Shown: positions 46,092 to 57,989 of the stretch, piece after piece
Numbering within the stretch: position 1 is the first letter of the stretch
Layout of the letters: every line of letters begins with the position of its first letter
Origin: Bactericera cockerelli
Lineage: Eukaryota > Arthropoda > Insecta > Hemiptera > Triozidae
Reading direction: 5' to 3'
Assembly: GCA_024516035.1 (NCBI GenBank)
Contig: CM044965.1
Location: 451,683-515,682 of the forward strand
DNA length: 64,000 bases
Made by a program: the position numbers and the translations under genes
The notes under the pieces: model-generated
Database searches by the model: none
Seen by the model: only the letters and a program-made list of their open reading frames with translations
Told to the model about the DNA's origin: nothing

Positions 46092-47296
46092 GGGGAAGGT
46101 CTCCCAAAACCGGGTACTTAGTTTTCTAGGCCATCTAGCGGAAAAGCCATTATCATCATCTCAGCAAATTAAACTGAAAAACATTCACAACTTTGTTGGC
46201 TATCTAAATTTGAAAACGATACGTCACTAAGTATTGCCATTTTTTGTTAAATTTATTTTTTTCAAAAAAAGTCAAAGTACCCGGTTCTGTCAACCCGGTC
46301 TTTCAGAACCGGGTACTGGGTATGACAGAACCGGGTACCCCTATATTTCCTATGGAAGACATTGATAAAAAGTTCAATGATGTTTATTGAAACGAACTTT
46401 AACATTTTTTTTTTTTTATTTATGAGCATAAGTAATTTCAATGTAAAAAATAATTATTTTTCGAATGGCAAACAACAAGAGGGAACAAATGTTGAACCTA
46501 AATTTTAGAAAAATAAAATAGGAAACACACTTGTAGGTATTCATAAAGGTAAAACTTACAACTATCTTTCTTGACATTGTAAAAAATAACTAGAATAGGA
46601 ATTGTACCAAAATATTAGGAAAATTGCTTTAAAAAAAACAATAGGTGGGTAATAAAAAGCATACCTTGGAGGGTTTGACATTGTGACACCTAAAAATATA
46701 TAAAAAATGAGAAAAATAATTGAATGTCATAAAAAAATAATATGTAGCAGGTCCCTACTTGCTCACCTACTTACTAAAAAATATCCAGAGACATATCAAA
46801 GACAACTTGAAAAAATGTAAGCACATAAAAATACACACAACACTAAGGAAAAAATAGGCTGCTCAAATCGGGTACCTGAAAATCTGTACCCGGTTTTATC
46901 AACCCCAAAGTACCTTGTATGAACAGACTCATGACTTTCTGTAAAAAATATTGAATAACCATGACATGCAAAACGATATTAAAAAGATTTAATTATGATA
47001 TGAAATAACACTTTTTAAGTAACAGCTTTACAGACTTACCATGAATTTTCAGCACAAATAGCCGTTAAAAGTCACTCGATAACTGTGGGCTCGAAAATAA
47101 GGAAATAACACGAGCAAAACGAGAACCTCAAATAAGAGCGAAATGACTCGAAATGAAATTGGTTTTTTTACAAAAGTTACGCTCTGCTAGGAAGAAATTT
47201 TGTTTTTGTAATCAGTTCATAGATGGCATTAGCAGTATCGTCGGAAACGGTGGTACCCGGTATTAGCAGACTACCCGGTTTTAGCAAACCTTCCCC
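46092..47296. mobile_element. 1205-bp TA-flanked element with GGGGAAGG ends
   Basis: The ends ggggaaggtctcccaaaacc and the inverse ggttttagcaaaccttcccc (with one changed triplet) lie between direct TA (46090-46091, 47297-47298). The right arm of the surrounding inverted repeat holds the uninterrupted site (actccatgtaacttatg read on minus). About nine accgggtac/gtacccggt motifs cluster near both ends. No transposase is seen. Confidence 0.88.
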
Positions 47297-47397
47297 TACC
47301 TTATGAAGCTCCAACTCCTGTAGGAACGTCTTTTCAGAAGCTGTAAAAACACAATTTTTCATCCACTCCGTGTTCATATCAAGCTTCTACTCCTATA

Positions 47398-48071
47398 CAG
47401 TATGTTCAAAAAGTCCAAGTCCACGCTCGAAACTTTTTAACGTTTGAAAATAGAATTATGAAATTTTGCATACAGTCCTATGATAAACTAATGTATTCTT
47501 AGGGGTACGCAAATTTGGGGGTGACAACCAAAGAGGGCGGAGTGAGTGCTAACTGGAAAATATTAAATAAAATGACCCTCTTTTGAATTACTTTACTGAA
47601 AGATCATCATTAAATAATATTTTTACCAAAAAATGACTTTATGTTCAACCAAAACTAGTTTTACATTGAACCAATGTGGGCAACCCTCGAATTTTTTTAA
47701 AGATAGAAAGCTAAAATTTTGCGTACAGTCCTAAGATAAACTAATTCTATTTCAGGGTTACCCAAAATGAGGGTGTGGCGCCCTTGGACGCCGGGGTGAG
47801 GACCAACTTGAAGATCTTAAACAAAATGACACTCTTTTGCGTTAGTTTATTGAAATATTATCATTGAAGAATACTTTTAACGAAAACAAAATAATTTTAT
47901 CTTCAACAAAAAGAACCAAAATAAGTTTTCCATTCAAATTGACCCTCACGTCACCGCTCATGGGTACCCCTGAAATTGCATTAAATCATATGACTGTATG
48001 CAAAATTTCACATTTCTATTTTCAAACGTTAAAAAGTTACGAGCGTTGCCTTGGACTTTTTGAACGTACTG
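47398..48071. mobile_element. 674-bp MITE with CAGTATGTTCAAAAAGTCC ends
   Basis: TIRs of about 85 bp: cagtatgttcaaaaagtcc at the left and ggactttttgaacgtactg at the right, with TA at both sides. An internal segment (47690-47760) repeats part of the TIR. CAGT ends and TA flanks suggest Tc1/mariner-type, but this is inference. A further right end of the same family is at 48400-48483. Confidence 0.75.
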
Positions 48072-49013
48072 TATAGGAGTAGAAGCTTGATATGAAAAAG
48101 GAGGGGATGAAAAATTGTGTTTTTACAGCTTCTGAAAAGACGTTCCTACAGGAGTTAGAGCTTCATAAGTTACATGGAGTTGATTTAATGTTTTGTGAAA
48201 TATTTTTTTAATTATAATTCTAGGGATCCCATACTTAATCGAAACAAAGCTGCATTTGTTGGTGTTTCATCATTATTCCAATGAAACAGGAATGGCAAAA
48301 TGCATGTAACTTTTGTTGCAATGGACAACAGGATCAACTCTTGAGAAAGTTTTCTATTAATGGCTCACGGGTCTGAAAGCTGCAAGAATCACATCGTTAA
48401 TATGACTGTATGCAAAATTTCATATTTCTATTTTCAAACGTTAAAAAGATACAAGGTTGGCCTTGGATTTTATGAACGCACTGTATACGAACGTCATTTC
48501 ACAAACTTGTGTCGGGTTTTGTTATGACAATTCTCGTTGTGTTGCTTCTGAAGAAACATCTCGTTGTAATTAATTTCACATCTGCTGCCTCTGATGAGAT
48601 TTCGTGACAATTCTCGAGAAATTAGAAGAAAAAAAACTTTCGTGAAACATGATCAGAATGTGTTCGGGCTGTTTATGTGTTGGTCTCTTCACTCCTAGGC
48701 TTCTCAAGATCAAGGTCTGGTTCAATGAATACCGCGGTGAGGCATTAGAGGCAGGTAGTGAAAAATGGTTTCTCTTGTTTTCTGAATAGCCCTTAACGAA
48801 TACTTAAAGAAAAAATTGATTCCTGAGAATATACTCTCTCAAAATCAACATCATCTCAACAAGATAGTGACATTTTTAACACAAACTTCTTTAGCCTTGA
48901 AGGTACGTAATAAAAGTTTCTGAAAGATGTATCGCTTCTCTGGAGACACAAAAAAATTATTCAAATCCATCCAAATACATTAAAACCATCCAAATACATA
49001 TGTAGTTTGCCAA

Positions 49014-49082
49014 TAAGGGTTGGGTGGAAGAGATTGCCATAGACACCTAATAAAGCATTGTATAGTAATAATAAGGCATTAT
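49014..49082 (+). mobile_element. Retrotransposon 3' tail fragment
   Basis: aagggttgggtggaagagat, tgccatagacacctaataaa, gcattgtatagtaataataa: same family as 3664-3866, where the last 40 bp are the closest match. Confidence 0.7.
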
Positions 49083-49299
49083 ATAATAATATTGAAGATG
49101 TAGTTAGACTAATAAATTACAATTTATTGGTGTATTCCCTTGCTTTCCTTTCTTTCTTTACACCATCGATGATATTGAGAAAACTTTACATGCAGAAGCT
49201 TGAGCAGGGAACAGAACAGGACAGGTCATTAGGAGATGATGGTGGACAGGTATGCACCGTGGCCTCTCATACATAGCGAGTTATGTCGCTAAGTGACGA

Positions 49300-50200
49300 T
49301 CGTCATATGTGAGCTCTGGGCAGACATCATGGATCTAGCAGTGTTTTCAGTCAGGCAGAGAAACGTGCAAAAGCCGGTGAGAAGAAAAGACTGAAATTAG
49401 CTTAACTAATCAAAGAGCTCTTTGGTTGAATACACTTCTTCCGGACTCATGGAGGAATGTCACAAATTTATAATCTCGCTGTATTGGCGGAGAATATTGT
49501 ATTATTCATTCATGATATCCGTGATAGTCGCAGTTAATCAATAACAAAAATGAAGGTTTATTTAATATTAGCTAAATATTTTGTGTAGGTAATTTGATTT
49601 GAATATAATTAAAACCAAGAATAAATAAATTTCTGTTCAAAACTCGTGGTAGTTAGTTCTAGGTAGAGCGCCAGAAATGATACTCAACCAACTCTTCAAG
49701 AGACAGAAATACAACAAATTAGGATGCAAATTTCAGCGATAACACTTCTCCTACATGCTGAACTATTTGTCAACGTAATTGCCACATTATGATTATTTAG
49801 CATTATCATGATATAGATCTAAGCTTTTACGATTCTGAATAAACAGTAAAGTTAATATACTTGAGTTCAATATTGGGCTGTGCCACGGAGCTGTGTTGTG
49901 ATTGACCTCTGCTATCCTACTCACTTAGAGATTAAAAACAAATCAATCCAAATCCTAAATCCTACGCTTAACGCTCATTGGAAACCAATAAAATTTAAAA
50001 TAACCGAGACCGTAGACCATAGCTCACAAATTAATTTTCGTAATTTATTTGAAAATACTCCGCAAGAAAGAGATATGTTTTAATAAACATAAAAAATAAC
50101 CACTATTTATTTATTTTTTAAAAAGGAAAAACACAAAACTGTCATAAAAAATGTTGTCTGTCATAAACTTTAGTGTATGATACAAAATATTAAGAAGTTA
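49300..50200. other. No recognised feature
   Basis: AT-rich intronic sequence. Confidence 0.5.
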
Positions 50201-50207
50201 ATATACA

Positions 50208-50330
50208 GGGTGTTTCATACTTATGATTTTCAAATAAAATGTTGAGAAGTAAATATACAGAGGGATTGATAAAAACTTGACACTTAACAACATATTCAAA
50301 CTATGCAAGACTAGTATGTGCCCAAGTATA
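50208..50330. mobile_element. One end of a CAGGGTG-type element
   Basis: tatacagggtgtttcatact next to tata, as at 18893. The right end is not found. Confidence 0.4.
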
Positions 50331-50479
50331 GGCTATTAGGCACAGTATATTAAGTGTAATTTCACTGTCGTTGAGTTCTTAGTCCGGAACAAAATGGTAG
50401 CAGCAAACTTTTCTTGAAAATACTAGAAAAGCGGTAGAAAATACTAGAATGTTCAATAAGGTTTTGAAAAAATGTCTTC

Positions 50480-53400
50480 GACTCATTTTGTGAGGTGCTA
50501 TGTGCTGCATTGTAATAGATATGCAAAGGTAAGATCTTCTAACAATAGGTACAGCAAGGCGCTAGTTCAAAGTTTCAAATAATCAAGCATTTTTTTTGTT
50601 GCTATCTTTATTAATATGTTACCCACTTTTTTAAAGTCAAAAACAGAGACGTTCTGTGCTCCAATATGGCAATATAAATGTTCCTAATCTAGTAAAGTGC
50701 AAACTTGTCTTCTACGGGCTGAATACAATCATATAAATTTAAGAGACTAGCATAACCCTGTAGAAAGGCACACGGGTTCTCTTAGAATCCAGAACGACAC
50801 AGTATTACATTACCATCAAGTCCGTTCCATTAAGCGTCAAATTATGTGAAAATAAATTTGTCGAAAAATACCTTCAACAGAAACTGACCATGGCTTTTTG
50901 GCTCTTCGTTCCGTTTTTATTGTTTTCGAAATAAACAGAGATATTAATATTAAGACCCCAAATTTCAGCATTAGGAAATGTCGTATGATTTGCAGAAATA
51001 TTAAAATTCAACGGTTACATTATATACGGTCGTTAAATTTTAGTGACTTTTGAGAATACTATAAGGTATGGTTTGGGGAATGAAAATTAATTGTTTCTGT
51101 CTTTTCTTTCTTATTTATGATAGCCCGTATTAGTTCAGTATTCAGTATACTTACAGTTCCGATAACACCAGAGAATCATCTTTTAATCTCAACATCTATG
51201 GCAAGCTTCATTCTTTTAATTAGATATCTGTATAACCCATGATGCACCATTCTCCTAATTTGGAATTCTTGAAATTTGAACCACGAATATGTACAATTGT
51301 ACATTAATAATTATATACTTTAAGATGAAATAACACCACAAGGGACACTATTAACAGCAAGTAGCAATTCCAGCAAAACCTTACTAGGTTGTCTGACTGA
51401 CAACGGTTTGAAGGATTTTGAAAAAAAAAATAGTTTACTATATCAATAAAGGTTAATGAAACGAGTGGGTAAGTCTAGGTGCTAGATACAAACAAGAGGA
51501 GGACTGAGTCATGACCTAATTGACATTAGGTAAAAGGAAAAAAAGAAAGGAACTGATTCTCGTCAACTTCCTCATACAGCAGATTCACCAGGATATATGT
51601 TTCTAAACTCAAAAACAGTAATATTCTTGTGCTCCTACAGGGCCATGTGACCAATTAACCTATCATCTTAACCGGCGAGGGAAAAGTGAGACTGTGTGAG
51701 ATGACTGGAGAATTAATTACTCCCCAGCCAAGGTCTTGGAGCACCACGCAGACACGACAGATCAGACCCAGACCAGAATACTCGCTGCCAGAGACACTGC
51801 TCCTATTGGGAGACAGATTTTTGTGAAAATATATTGAAGACAGAACTTCATGAATTATAGTAAATCTGCTATCTGCATATCAAAGCTGAAATTAATTAAT
51901 TTGAATGCATTTGAATTTCCAAAACAAACCCTTTGAATTTCCAAAGGGTCCAACACATGCTAACGCACTCAGGACCCTACTGAAACTTTGTGATTAAAAA
52001 GGAAGAAGATGATTATATGTAATTAAATATATTACAAGTATTTGTTTAAAAAAAAAAAAAAAAAAAAAAACTCTAAAACGTTAGCATAACCATCTTGAAT
52101 AATAGTCACTGTAGCTGATTTAGTTGTGATGAAACAACTCTTTAATTACAAACCGCTAGTTTTTTTAGGTATTAATAAATTAATAATTCAAATATTATTG
52201 GTTTCTTGGGTCCCCTAAGATTTACTGGTCGAGAATTCAAACCCAATCTCAACCACCGACTAAAGTTGTCGCCCCTCCCTACATTACTATTGAAATGATT
52301 TTTAATGCAGTATCAGCATTTAAAATTACCACGTAAACCACAAGAATGTTTGATCGTTTATACAACTCTTAATGTGAGTGCAGTTAAAAAAGAGGCAATC
52401 TTACTTTTACTTATACAGGCCGAAGAGGAAGCAAAGTTTCTTGATTTTAATTAAATTAGCCAGAGTTTGAAAAATCCGATGCACCCTAGTGTAGTGAAGC
52501 AACACTATAAAATCAAATATCTAAATATTAACTTAGCAAATTATTATTTTACATTAAGTTCAGCCTCCGCAAGGAGCAAGTTATTGCGCTCCTCAGATAA
52601 ATCTTGTATGACCACATACCAATAAAATGTTCCATCCAAACCCAACCAGGAGAGAGAGCATTTGGTTTCCATACCACACCCGTAAATACTGGCTCGTTAC
52701 TCTTGAAATGCGTTCGTTTTTTATGTATTTTCTCATATACACAGTTTAGTTACTTTTAGCACATAAAATTATGTACATATTTATATTTAGCACTTTGAAA
52801 ATTTATGTTCTTGATGTAGTTTGTCTTTGCAGACACTTTGGCGCGAGTACCTACATGGTAGTTAGAACTCCTCTCTCCCTCTCTCTTTCTCTCTTTGTGT
52901 GATACAAGAAAAGAAATCATATATTATATTTTTATGCATTTCTAATATTTGTTGCATCTTCATAATTTTTACTGCAAAATAAATTGAACTGTTGGAAGAT
53001 TTTGAATAGATGCTCGTTTAGCGAGAAGGATATTGGATAATCTGTACGTATGTGATTCCCACACAAGAAATTCCGAGACAACTTGATGTATGTAGATTTG
53101 AGAAGTAGAAGATTTGATTTGATTCTCGGTAAAAACCACCATGCTCAACCTAGCTCAACGTATTGAACTGAGAGATGAAGAAACTCTGATTCAGGAAAAT
53201 AGAAAATAATTAAGAGACCAAGGATAGATTACTTCACATATGAAAACTTGGAATTCCAAATTTCACCTACTTGAAAGACATTGAAATTGGCACAACAGTT
53301 TCAACTAGTACGTTTTACCTTTACAATATTCGATGGAATTGCATTTAAATGATTTGATTAGCATTCTATCAGATGTAACAGATCTTCACATGAGAGTGCA

Positions 53401-53600
53401 GATTCCCAGCAACCCATGAAACAACCCTGCCTCGGGCTCTCAATACGAAACATAATGGACGCTAAACAACAACTCTTGAAATAAGAAGCAGAGAGAGAAA
53501 AAAAATTCCCTATTCGCAAAACTGGAAATATAATTGCGCAAAATTATAAAATCGGCGCAAGTGCTAAACATATAAGTTTGAATTGAATATCACTTGTGTT
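50480..53600. other. No recognised gene; one short dispersed repeat
   Basis: ttactatatcaataaaggtt, gaaacgagtgggtaa, ggtgctagatacaaac at 51434-51495 recurs near 53949-54010. A poly(A) run is at 52050-52070. Nothing else is recognised. Confidence 0.5.
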
Positions 53601-53617
53601 AATGATATCCTTGAGCT

Positions 53618-54150
53618 CCCCTTTATTGTGTACAACCAGTAGCTGTTGCCACTAATAGATAGATTTCATACAGAGATAAACTTTGGAGAGAGAGAGAAAA
53701 GTTTCAAAGTATCCTCTAATATAAATTCTCTCTGTTTCAATTCGAATTCCCCATGGACATGTTATTGTGCTTAGTACTATCCCCCCCAAACAGACTGACC
53801 ACTAACAGGGGAACCCTGCTAGTTAAACGAGGTGGCACAGTTCTAGGGATCAATGGACCTCACAAAAGATGGTCCCGTAAGCAATTATTCAGAAAGAAAC
53901 TGTGGGTCAGAAAATCAATCGAAGTGGATAGTGGATATAAACTCAACAGTTTACTATCTTAATAATGGTTGACGCAACGAGTGGGTAGGTTTTCTAGGTG
54001 CTCGATACAAACCTAAATAATCCTTGTTCATCTCTTTATTGTGTACAACCAGTAGCTGTTGCTGTTAATAGATAGATTTACAGCAATTATTCAGAAAGAA
54101 ACTGTGGGTCAGAAAGCCAGTCGAAGTGGACAGTGGATATAAACTCAACT
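53618..54150. repeat. Duplicated segment with a 430-bp offset or so
   Basis: cctttattgtgtacaaccag, tagctgttgc, aatagatagatt occur at 53630 and 54030; ttattcagaaagaaactgtg, ggtcagaaa, tggatataaactcaac occur at 53885 and 54083. The second copy lacks the 200 bp in between. Confidence 0.8.
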
Positions 54151-54489
54151 ATGAACCAATTACCTTTTTCTTTTTTCTTTTTTTACCAATTACCAATTGT
54201 TGAGCACACTAAAGAAAGAGGATTTATTAAATAAAATATACTATATCAATTAAAGTTTGTAAAGAATGTAGTTTTTATCAAGAATAAAGATAACTCAGTT
54301 GAAGACTATCAAAAATATTCGCTTTTGATATAGCTTTTGCGGCTTGTGACAGTATAATATTATTTCCGTGTCCCTGAGTTAGTCACAAATATTACCTCTA
54401 CCGGAATGGTGGAAGGATTATACGGACGCTTCTTTTGCTTAATGGTTTCCAATGGTTCTATTTTGATTTAAATTTAATTACACCTTGCT

Positions 54490-54585
54490 TTCATTTATTT
54501 AGGACGGGGTTCAACCTCCAATCGCTGGAAATCGTACTAGCTATCCACATTAGCCTCCCTTAGTCTGGATTGAGCCAAGTATTGT
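54490..54585 (-). mobile_element. Diverged 5S-SINE body
   Basis: acggggttcaacctccaatcgctgg, split as acggggttcaacctcc and aatcgctggaaa, then tatccacattagcctccc. It keeps the order of the SINE body but is strongly diverged. Confidence 0.45.
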
Positions 54586-54939
54586 CAATAAGTTTCAAGA
54601 ATAAGCATGGTTTTTTAATCCTCATGGGGTACTTTTACCAAAATTACCTTGTGAGGAACCTTTTTCATTTAACATGATGACTGATCGTAACTGTTGATTT
54701 GTTGGGATCGGCTGTCCTAATTTAACAATTACTGTGGAAATTTATTAGTTCTGAAGAAAACTACTTTCTTAGAAATACAAAAGCTTAATAATGTTATCCT
54801 TTTTCTCTATCTTCTATCTGATACTTTCAATCAAGATATTGAATTTTGAGCACATTAATCATCAATGAGAGAGAGACAGTGAATAATTCCTTACCGTTTT
54901 TAGCACTGTCTTAAAAGTAGGCTTCTTCTTTCATTTTGA

Positions 54940-55045
54940 CTTTTCAAAAGTTACTTGGGGTCAGCATCGTTCAACCTCATGGTTGAGGTTGGTTGGTTGT
55001 GGCACAATTTTACGCCTGGATGCTCTTCCTAACGACAACGATTCT
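54940..55045. repeat. Copy of the dispersed repeat at 4515-4655
   Basis: cagcatcgttcaacctcatg, gttgaggttggttggttgtg, gcctggatgctcttcctaac. Confidence 0.6.
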
Positions 55046-55049
55046 ATTT

Positions 55050-55170
55050 GATTTAACGTCCTGATTAGGGCGAGAGTTTTATCCTCTATTCACCGGTAAT
55101 CGTAACAGCTACCCACAATAACCTCACCCAGTGGGTAGGGCCTCACGTGTTAGTATTTTCTGTGTGAAAA
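55050..55170 (-). mobile_element. Diverged 5S-SINE 3' half
   Basis: gatttaacgtcctgattagg, ttttatcctctattcaccgg, agctacccacaataacctca, cccag: same order as the minus-strand copies at 9612 and 14395. Confidence 0.5.
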
Positions 55171-55259
55171 TTCTGCTCCAACCGGGATTCGAACTCAAAA
55201 AATACGGCGAAATAGGCTAATAGTTAATAATTTCTTCCAAACACAATGTCATACTAAAG

Positions 55260-57700
55260 AAAAATCAAAAGTTATTCATATGTGAGACGAGTATAAAAAC
55301 CCAATAAAAAAAATCTCAACTTGCTCCTTGATAGAGAAAAGGATAGAATTTCGAAGGTGTCCCAGCATCCAGCCTGTGTACATCATCAGTTAGCAGATAG
55401 CTTCTTTCTTCAGTCATCGCCGGTGTATTGTTTCCAACGCAAGGAGCTGCTGGTAATTATTTACTTTTCCTCTGACCAATGACCAGTGCGCAGCGGAGTC
55501 CACTACCGGGTCTTGCCAAAAAAAAGACTTCAGACACAATCAAAATCAAAATTCAAGAATGGTATGGAGGATTTTACTAATGAAATGAGTTTAAATAGTT
55601 GTAAACCATTTAAACAAATAAATTTTAAAACACTCAAAGTTTCCGTTCTTTTATAGGAAGCGAAAAAGAGAATACGGAAATTGCATACCTTATCAGGAAC
55701 ATAAGACGCATTCAAACTTGTATAGTAAGTTCAACCAGAACTACATCACCCTGTAAGCATTGAGCACCTAGCGAGGTACTGAGTTGAAACATTGGCAAAT
55801 GCTTGTGAGTTCCATAGGTGATGGCTATCATAATATTCATATGCCTTGTTCAAATTCATAATTCAGTACGGTTTTATAACAATACAAGAAACTTACCGGC
55901 ATCGGCAACTCTAATAAGTTTACAAAATGGAAAAATAGCTGGTAAAAGATAGCATTATCCAACGCAGTATATGACTCAGTTCACTCAGTTGCTCCTATAG
56001 CGTGTCTCCTCTCTAACCAATCATCCGCTTATATCAAGCCTTTTGAACACCTTTGTACATCAAAAACGGTATGTAGCCGCTGCTGATCTACTTGTAAGCA
56101 ACTCGATACATATAGTATGTGAATGATACTATATATGTGTTAATATTATTTGGTAACAAGGATGACTGACATCCAAGGATTTTTTTCAGGGCGCATATTT
56201 TTACAAAACCCTGGAAGATAACGGAAGACAAATTGTAAATATCCACTCGTAAATACGATTCACATTTAAAAAAGTCACACTCAAAAAACGACCTCGTTTA
56301 ATACAGAAAAGGCAGCGAAAAAGCCCAAGATAACCTCTAATGGGATGTATAGTTGAGTTACAGATACATATGTACAGAGGTATTGTGCAATGTGTTGCAG
56401 CAGGCACTGACCAGATTCAATATGTGTGCACGCCGACGCCGCAACGCAAGTAAAACAAAGGTAGAAAAACAAGGAAGAAAGAAAGACAAAACTAATCTAT
56501 CCACACTAACCCGACCCATACACAGTTGACAATTCTATGACAGAATGTTCCTCAGCCTACGCTGCCCGTGCTACAAGAGAGATCAGAGGGGAAAAAACCG
56601 GATCAAATAAATTGGAGAGAAAAAAATTCAGCAAAGGTGGTCCAAACGTCTAAACGGTCCAGATCTGATTGGATAGGTTTGCCACAATGATAATCACGTT
56701 GGTTCTGCTCTATCTATCGCATCGGCTTTGGCTTTTTATTTCTGTAAACTATGCTCAGGCTTGGATCTGGTAGCATTTCCACTTGAATATTGTATCTTTG
56801 AATACAACATTAGGCGTACGTAATACGTGATTCTTGAACACAACATTGAAAGTTAATGAAAATACTTACGTCAATGGCTCTTGAAAACAGATTCCTAATT
56901 GGTTACTAAATCATTTATTGTACGCAGATAATTATAACCATTCTCTTTAATCACTGTATAAAATATGATGTTTCAAATGCGTATTTTCGTCGTATTAGAT
57001 AATATTTTCTGTATGTTTCTACTCATTAGAACATTCGTAAATTAAAATTGTACAAAAATACACAGATCATCTCCAAACTCATTCAGATGCCAACCCCGTT
57101 CCAAGAGGAAAAAGAACCAAACCTGGCTCTCATCTATTTCTTTCTTTTCCCATATGGAGGAGAGGTTTTACAAGTTGTTCTAGCAAAGTATTTGATAGCG
57201 CGGGGCAGATGAGGAAGCTCACACACATTGAGGCGGAATATAGAGACAACAACAATGGAAATGATGCTGCTGCCTTCCTACGAGAGAACAGAGTTCAAAC
57301 AGGACAAACTTGGAGAAAAGAGAATGTGAGTGTAAGTGAGAGAGAGGAAAGTAATATATAAAGAGATTCAGTATAGGCGAAATTCAAGAACTGCGGTAAA
57401 GAGTAACAAAAGCCTATGGACTAAATTGATTTCTTGCAGAATGCATTTTCAAAGCAAATGATTGTACAAAATACAGAATAAATAAGTGAAGGAATAACCA
57501 ATCTATTTGAATTATTTAGGAAGTACCTATTTGAAAGTCATATTATTATACTGGAGTATGTTGATTGATAACTCAGTCACCAAACTAGTAGGTTTCGACT
57601 CCAAAGAAATGGAGTTCGCACTAAGGATTAACATTATTTTGAATTTAATATGTTCCATGGTGTGTGAACGATCTCACTTTCGAGTTTGTGAAACTAAGTA
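55260..57700. other. No recognised feature
   Basis: AT-rich intron upstream of the METTL9 exon acceptor side on plus coordinates. Small ORFs without domains. Confidence 0.5.
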
Positions 57701-57783
57701 AGACCTTTGGAATTTTGTTTACAGTTTAGCACCCACTTTCTCACTGACAATCTGTTTTTGAGATGCTCTTCCACTCAACTTAC

Positions 57784-57974
57784 CCATTGATAGAAGTCTG
57801 ACACAGGAAGGGGCTGAGCAGGAGCTTGAACACGGTGTGGTAGAGCTGGGTGAACACGGCATTGGACTTGTCGGAGGAAGCGTTGAGGAAGTGCTGTGTT
57901 TCCTCATCTAGGTGCAGTTGAGTGAAGAGAGCTTGGAGCTCGGGAGACAGCTTGGCTGCATCACAGGAATACCA
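57784..57974 (-). CDS. METTL9: METTL9 internal exon, N-terminal part of the DREV domain
   Basis: A 191-bp exon read on the minus strand after a pyrimidine-rich acceptor ending ccccag and before the donor gtaagt. It encodes 63 codons and two bases of a split glycine codon. Visible residues are WYSCD at the start, then a helical stretch with SPELQALF and HLDEETQHFL, FTQLYHTVFKLLLSPF, and CQTSING at the end. Human METTL9 has the same order (WYxC, LYHS, SRTSING), which is how I recognised it. The next exon supplies the third base of the glycine codon (GG|G). The ORF in another frame at 57719-57907 is a shadow. The exon is GC-richer than the DNA around it, as expected for a lone exon in AT-rich introns. 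Confidence 0.88.
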
Positions 57975-57989
57975 CTGGGGAGATCAGAC

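Larger units (their letters stand above)
45893..48405. repeat. Large interrupted inverted repeat
   Basis: Left arm 45893-46091 plus 47297-47395; right arm 48076-48405 in inverse order (both hold gtgattcttgcagcttt, cccgtgagcc, atcaactccatgta, ttatgaagct, gtaggaacgtcttttcag, aaacacaatttttcat, caagcttctactcct). The left arm is broken by the element at 46092-47296. The spacer is the element at 47398-48071. Confidence 0.9.
1642..57974 (-). other. METTL9: METTL9/DREV gene, partial (four 3' exons; first exon not found)
   Basis: Gene-level entry. Four minus-strand exons (57784-57974, 3893-4105, 2861-3036, 1642-1865) join in consistent phase to give 267 residues and a TAA stop. The product aligns from recalled family knowledge with animal METTL9 (DREV family): a start near the conserved WYxC, then TSING, LLxRGSMFV, the SAM-binding LIDLGAGDG, LNLLDRC and near the C-terminus PYLCEGDM. 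Known METTL9 enzymes N1-methylate histidine in HxH-type motifs and are about 320 residues with a hydrophobic N-terminus. Here roughly 50-60 N-terminal residues are missing. I looked on the minus strand from 57975 to 64000 and saw no convincing first exon, so it is probably outside the window. Introns are 1866-2860, 3037-3892 and 4106-57783; the last is about 53.7 kb. Confidence 0.9.
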
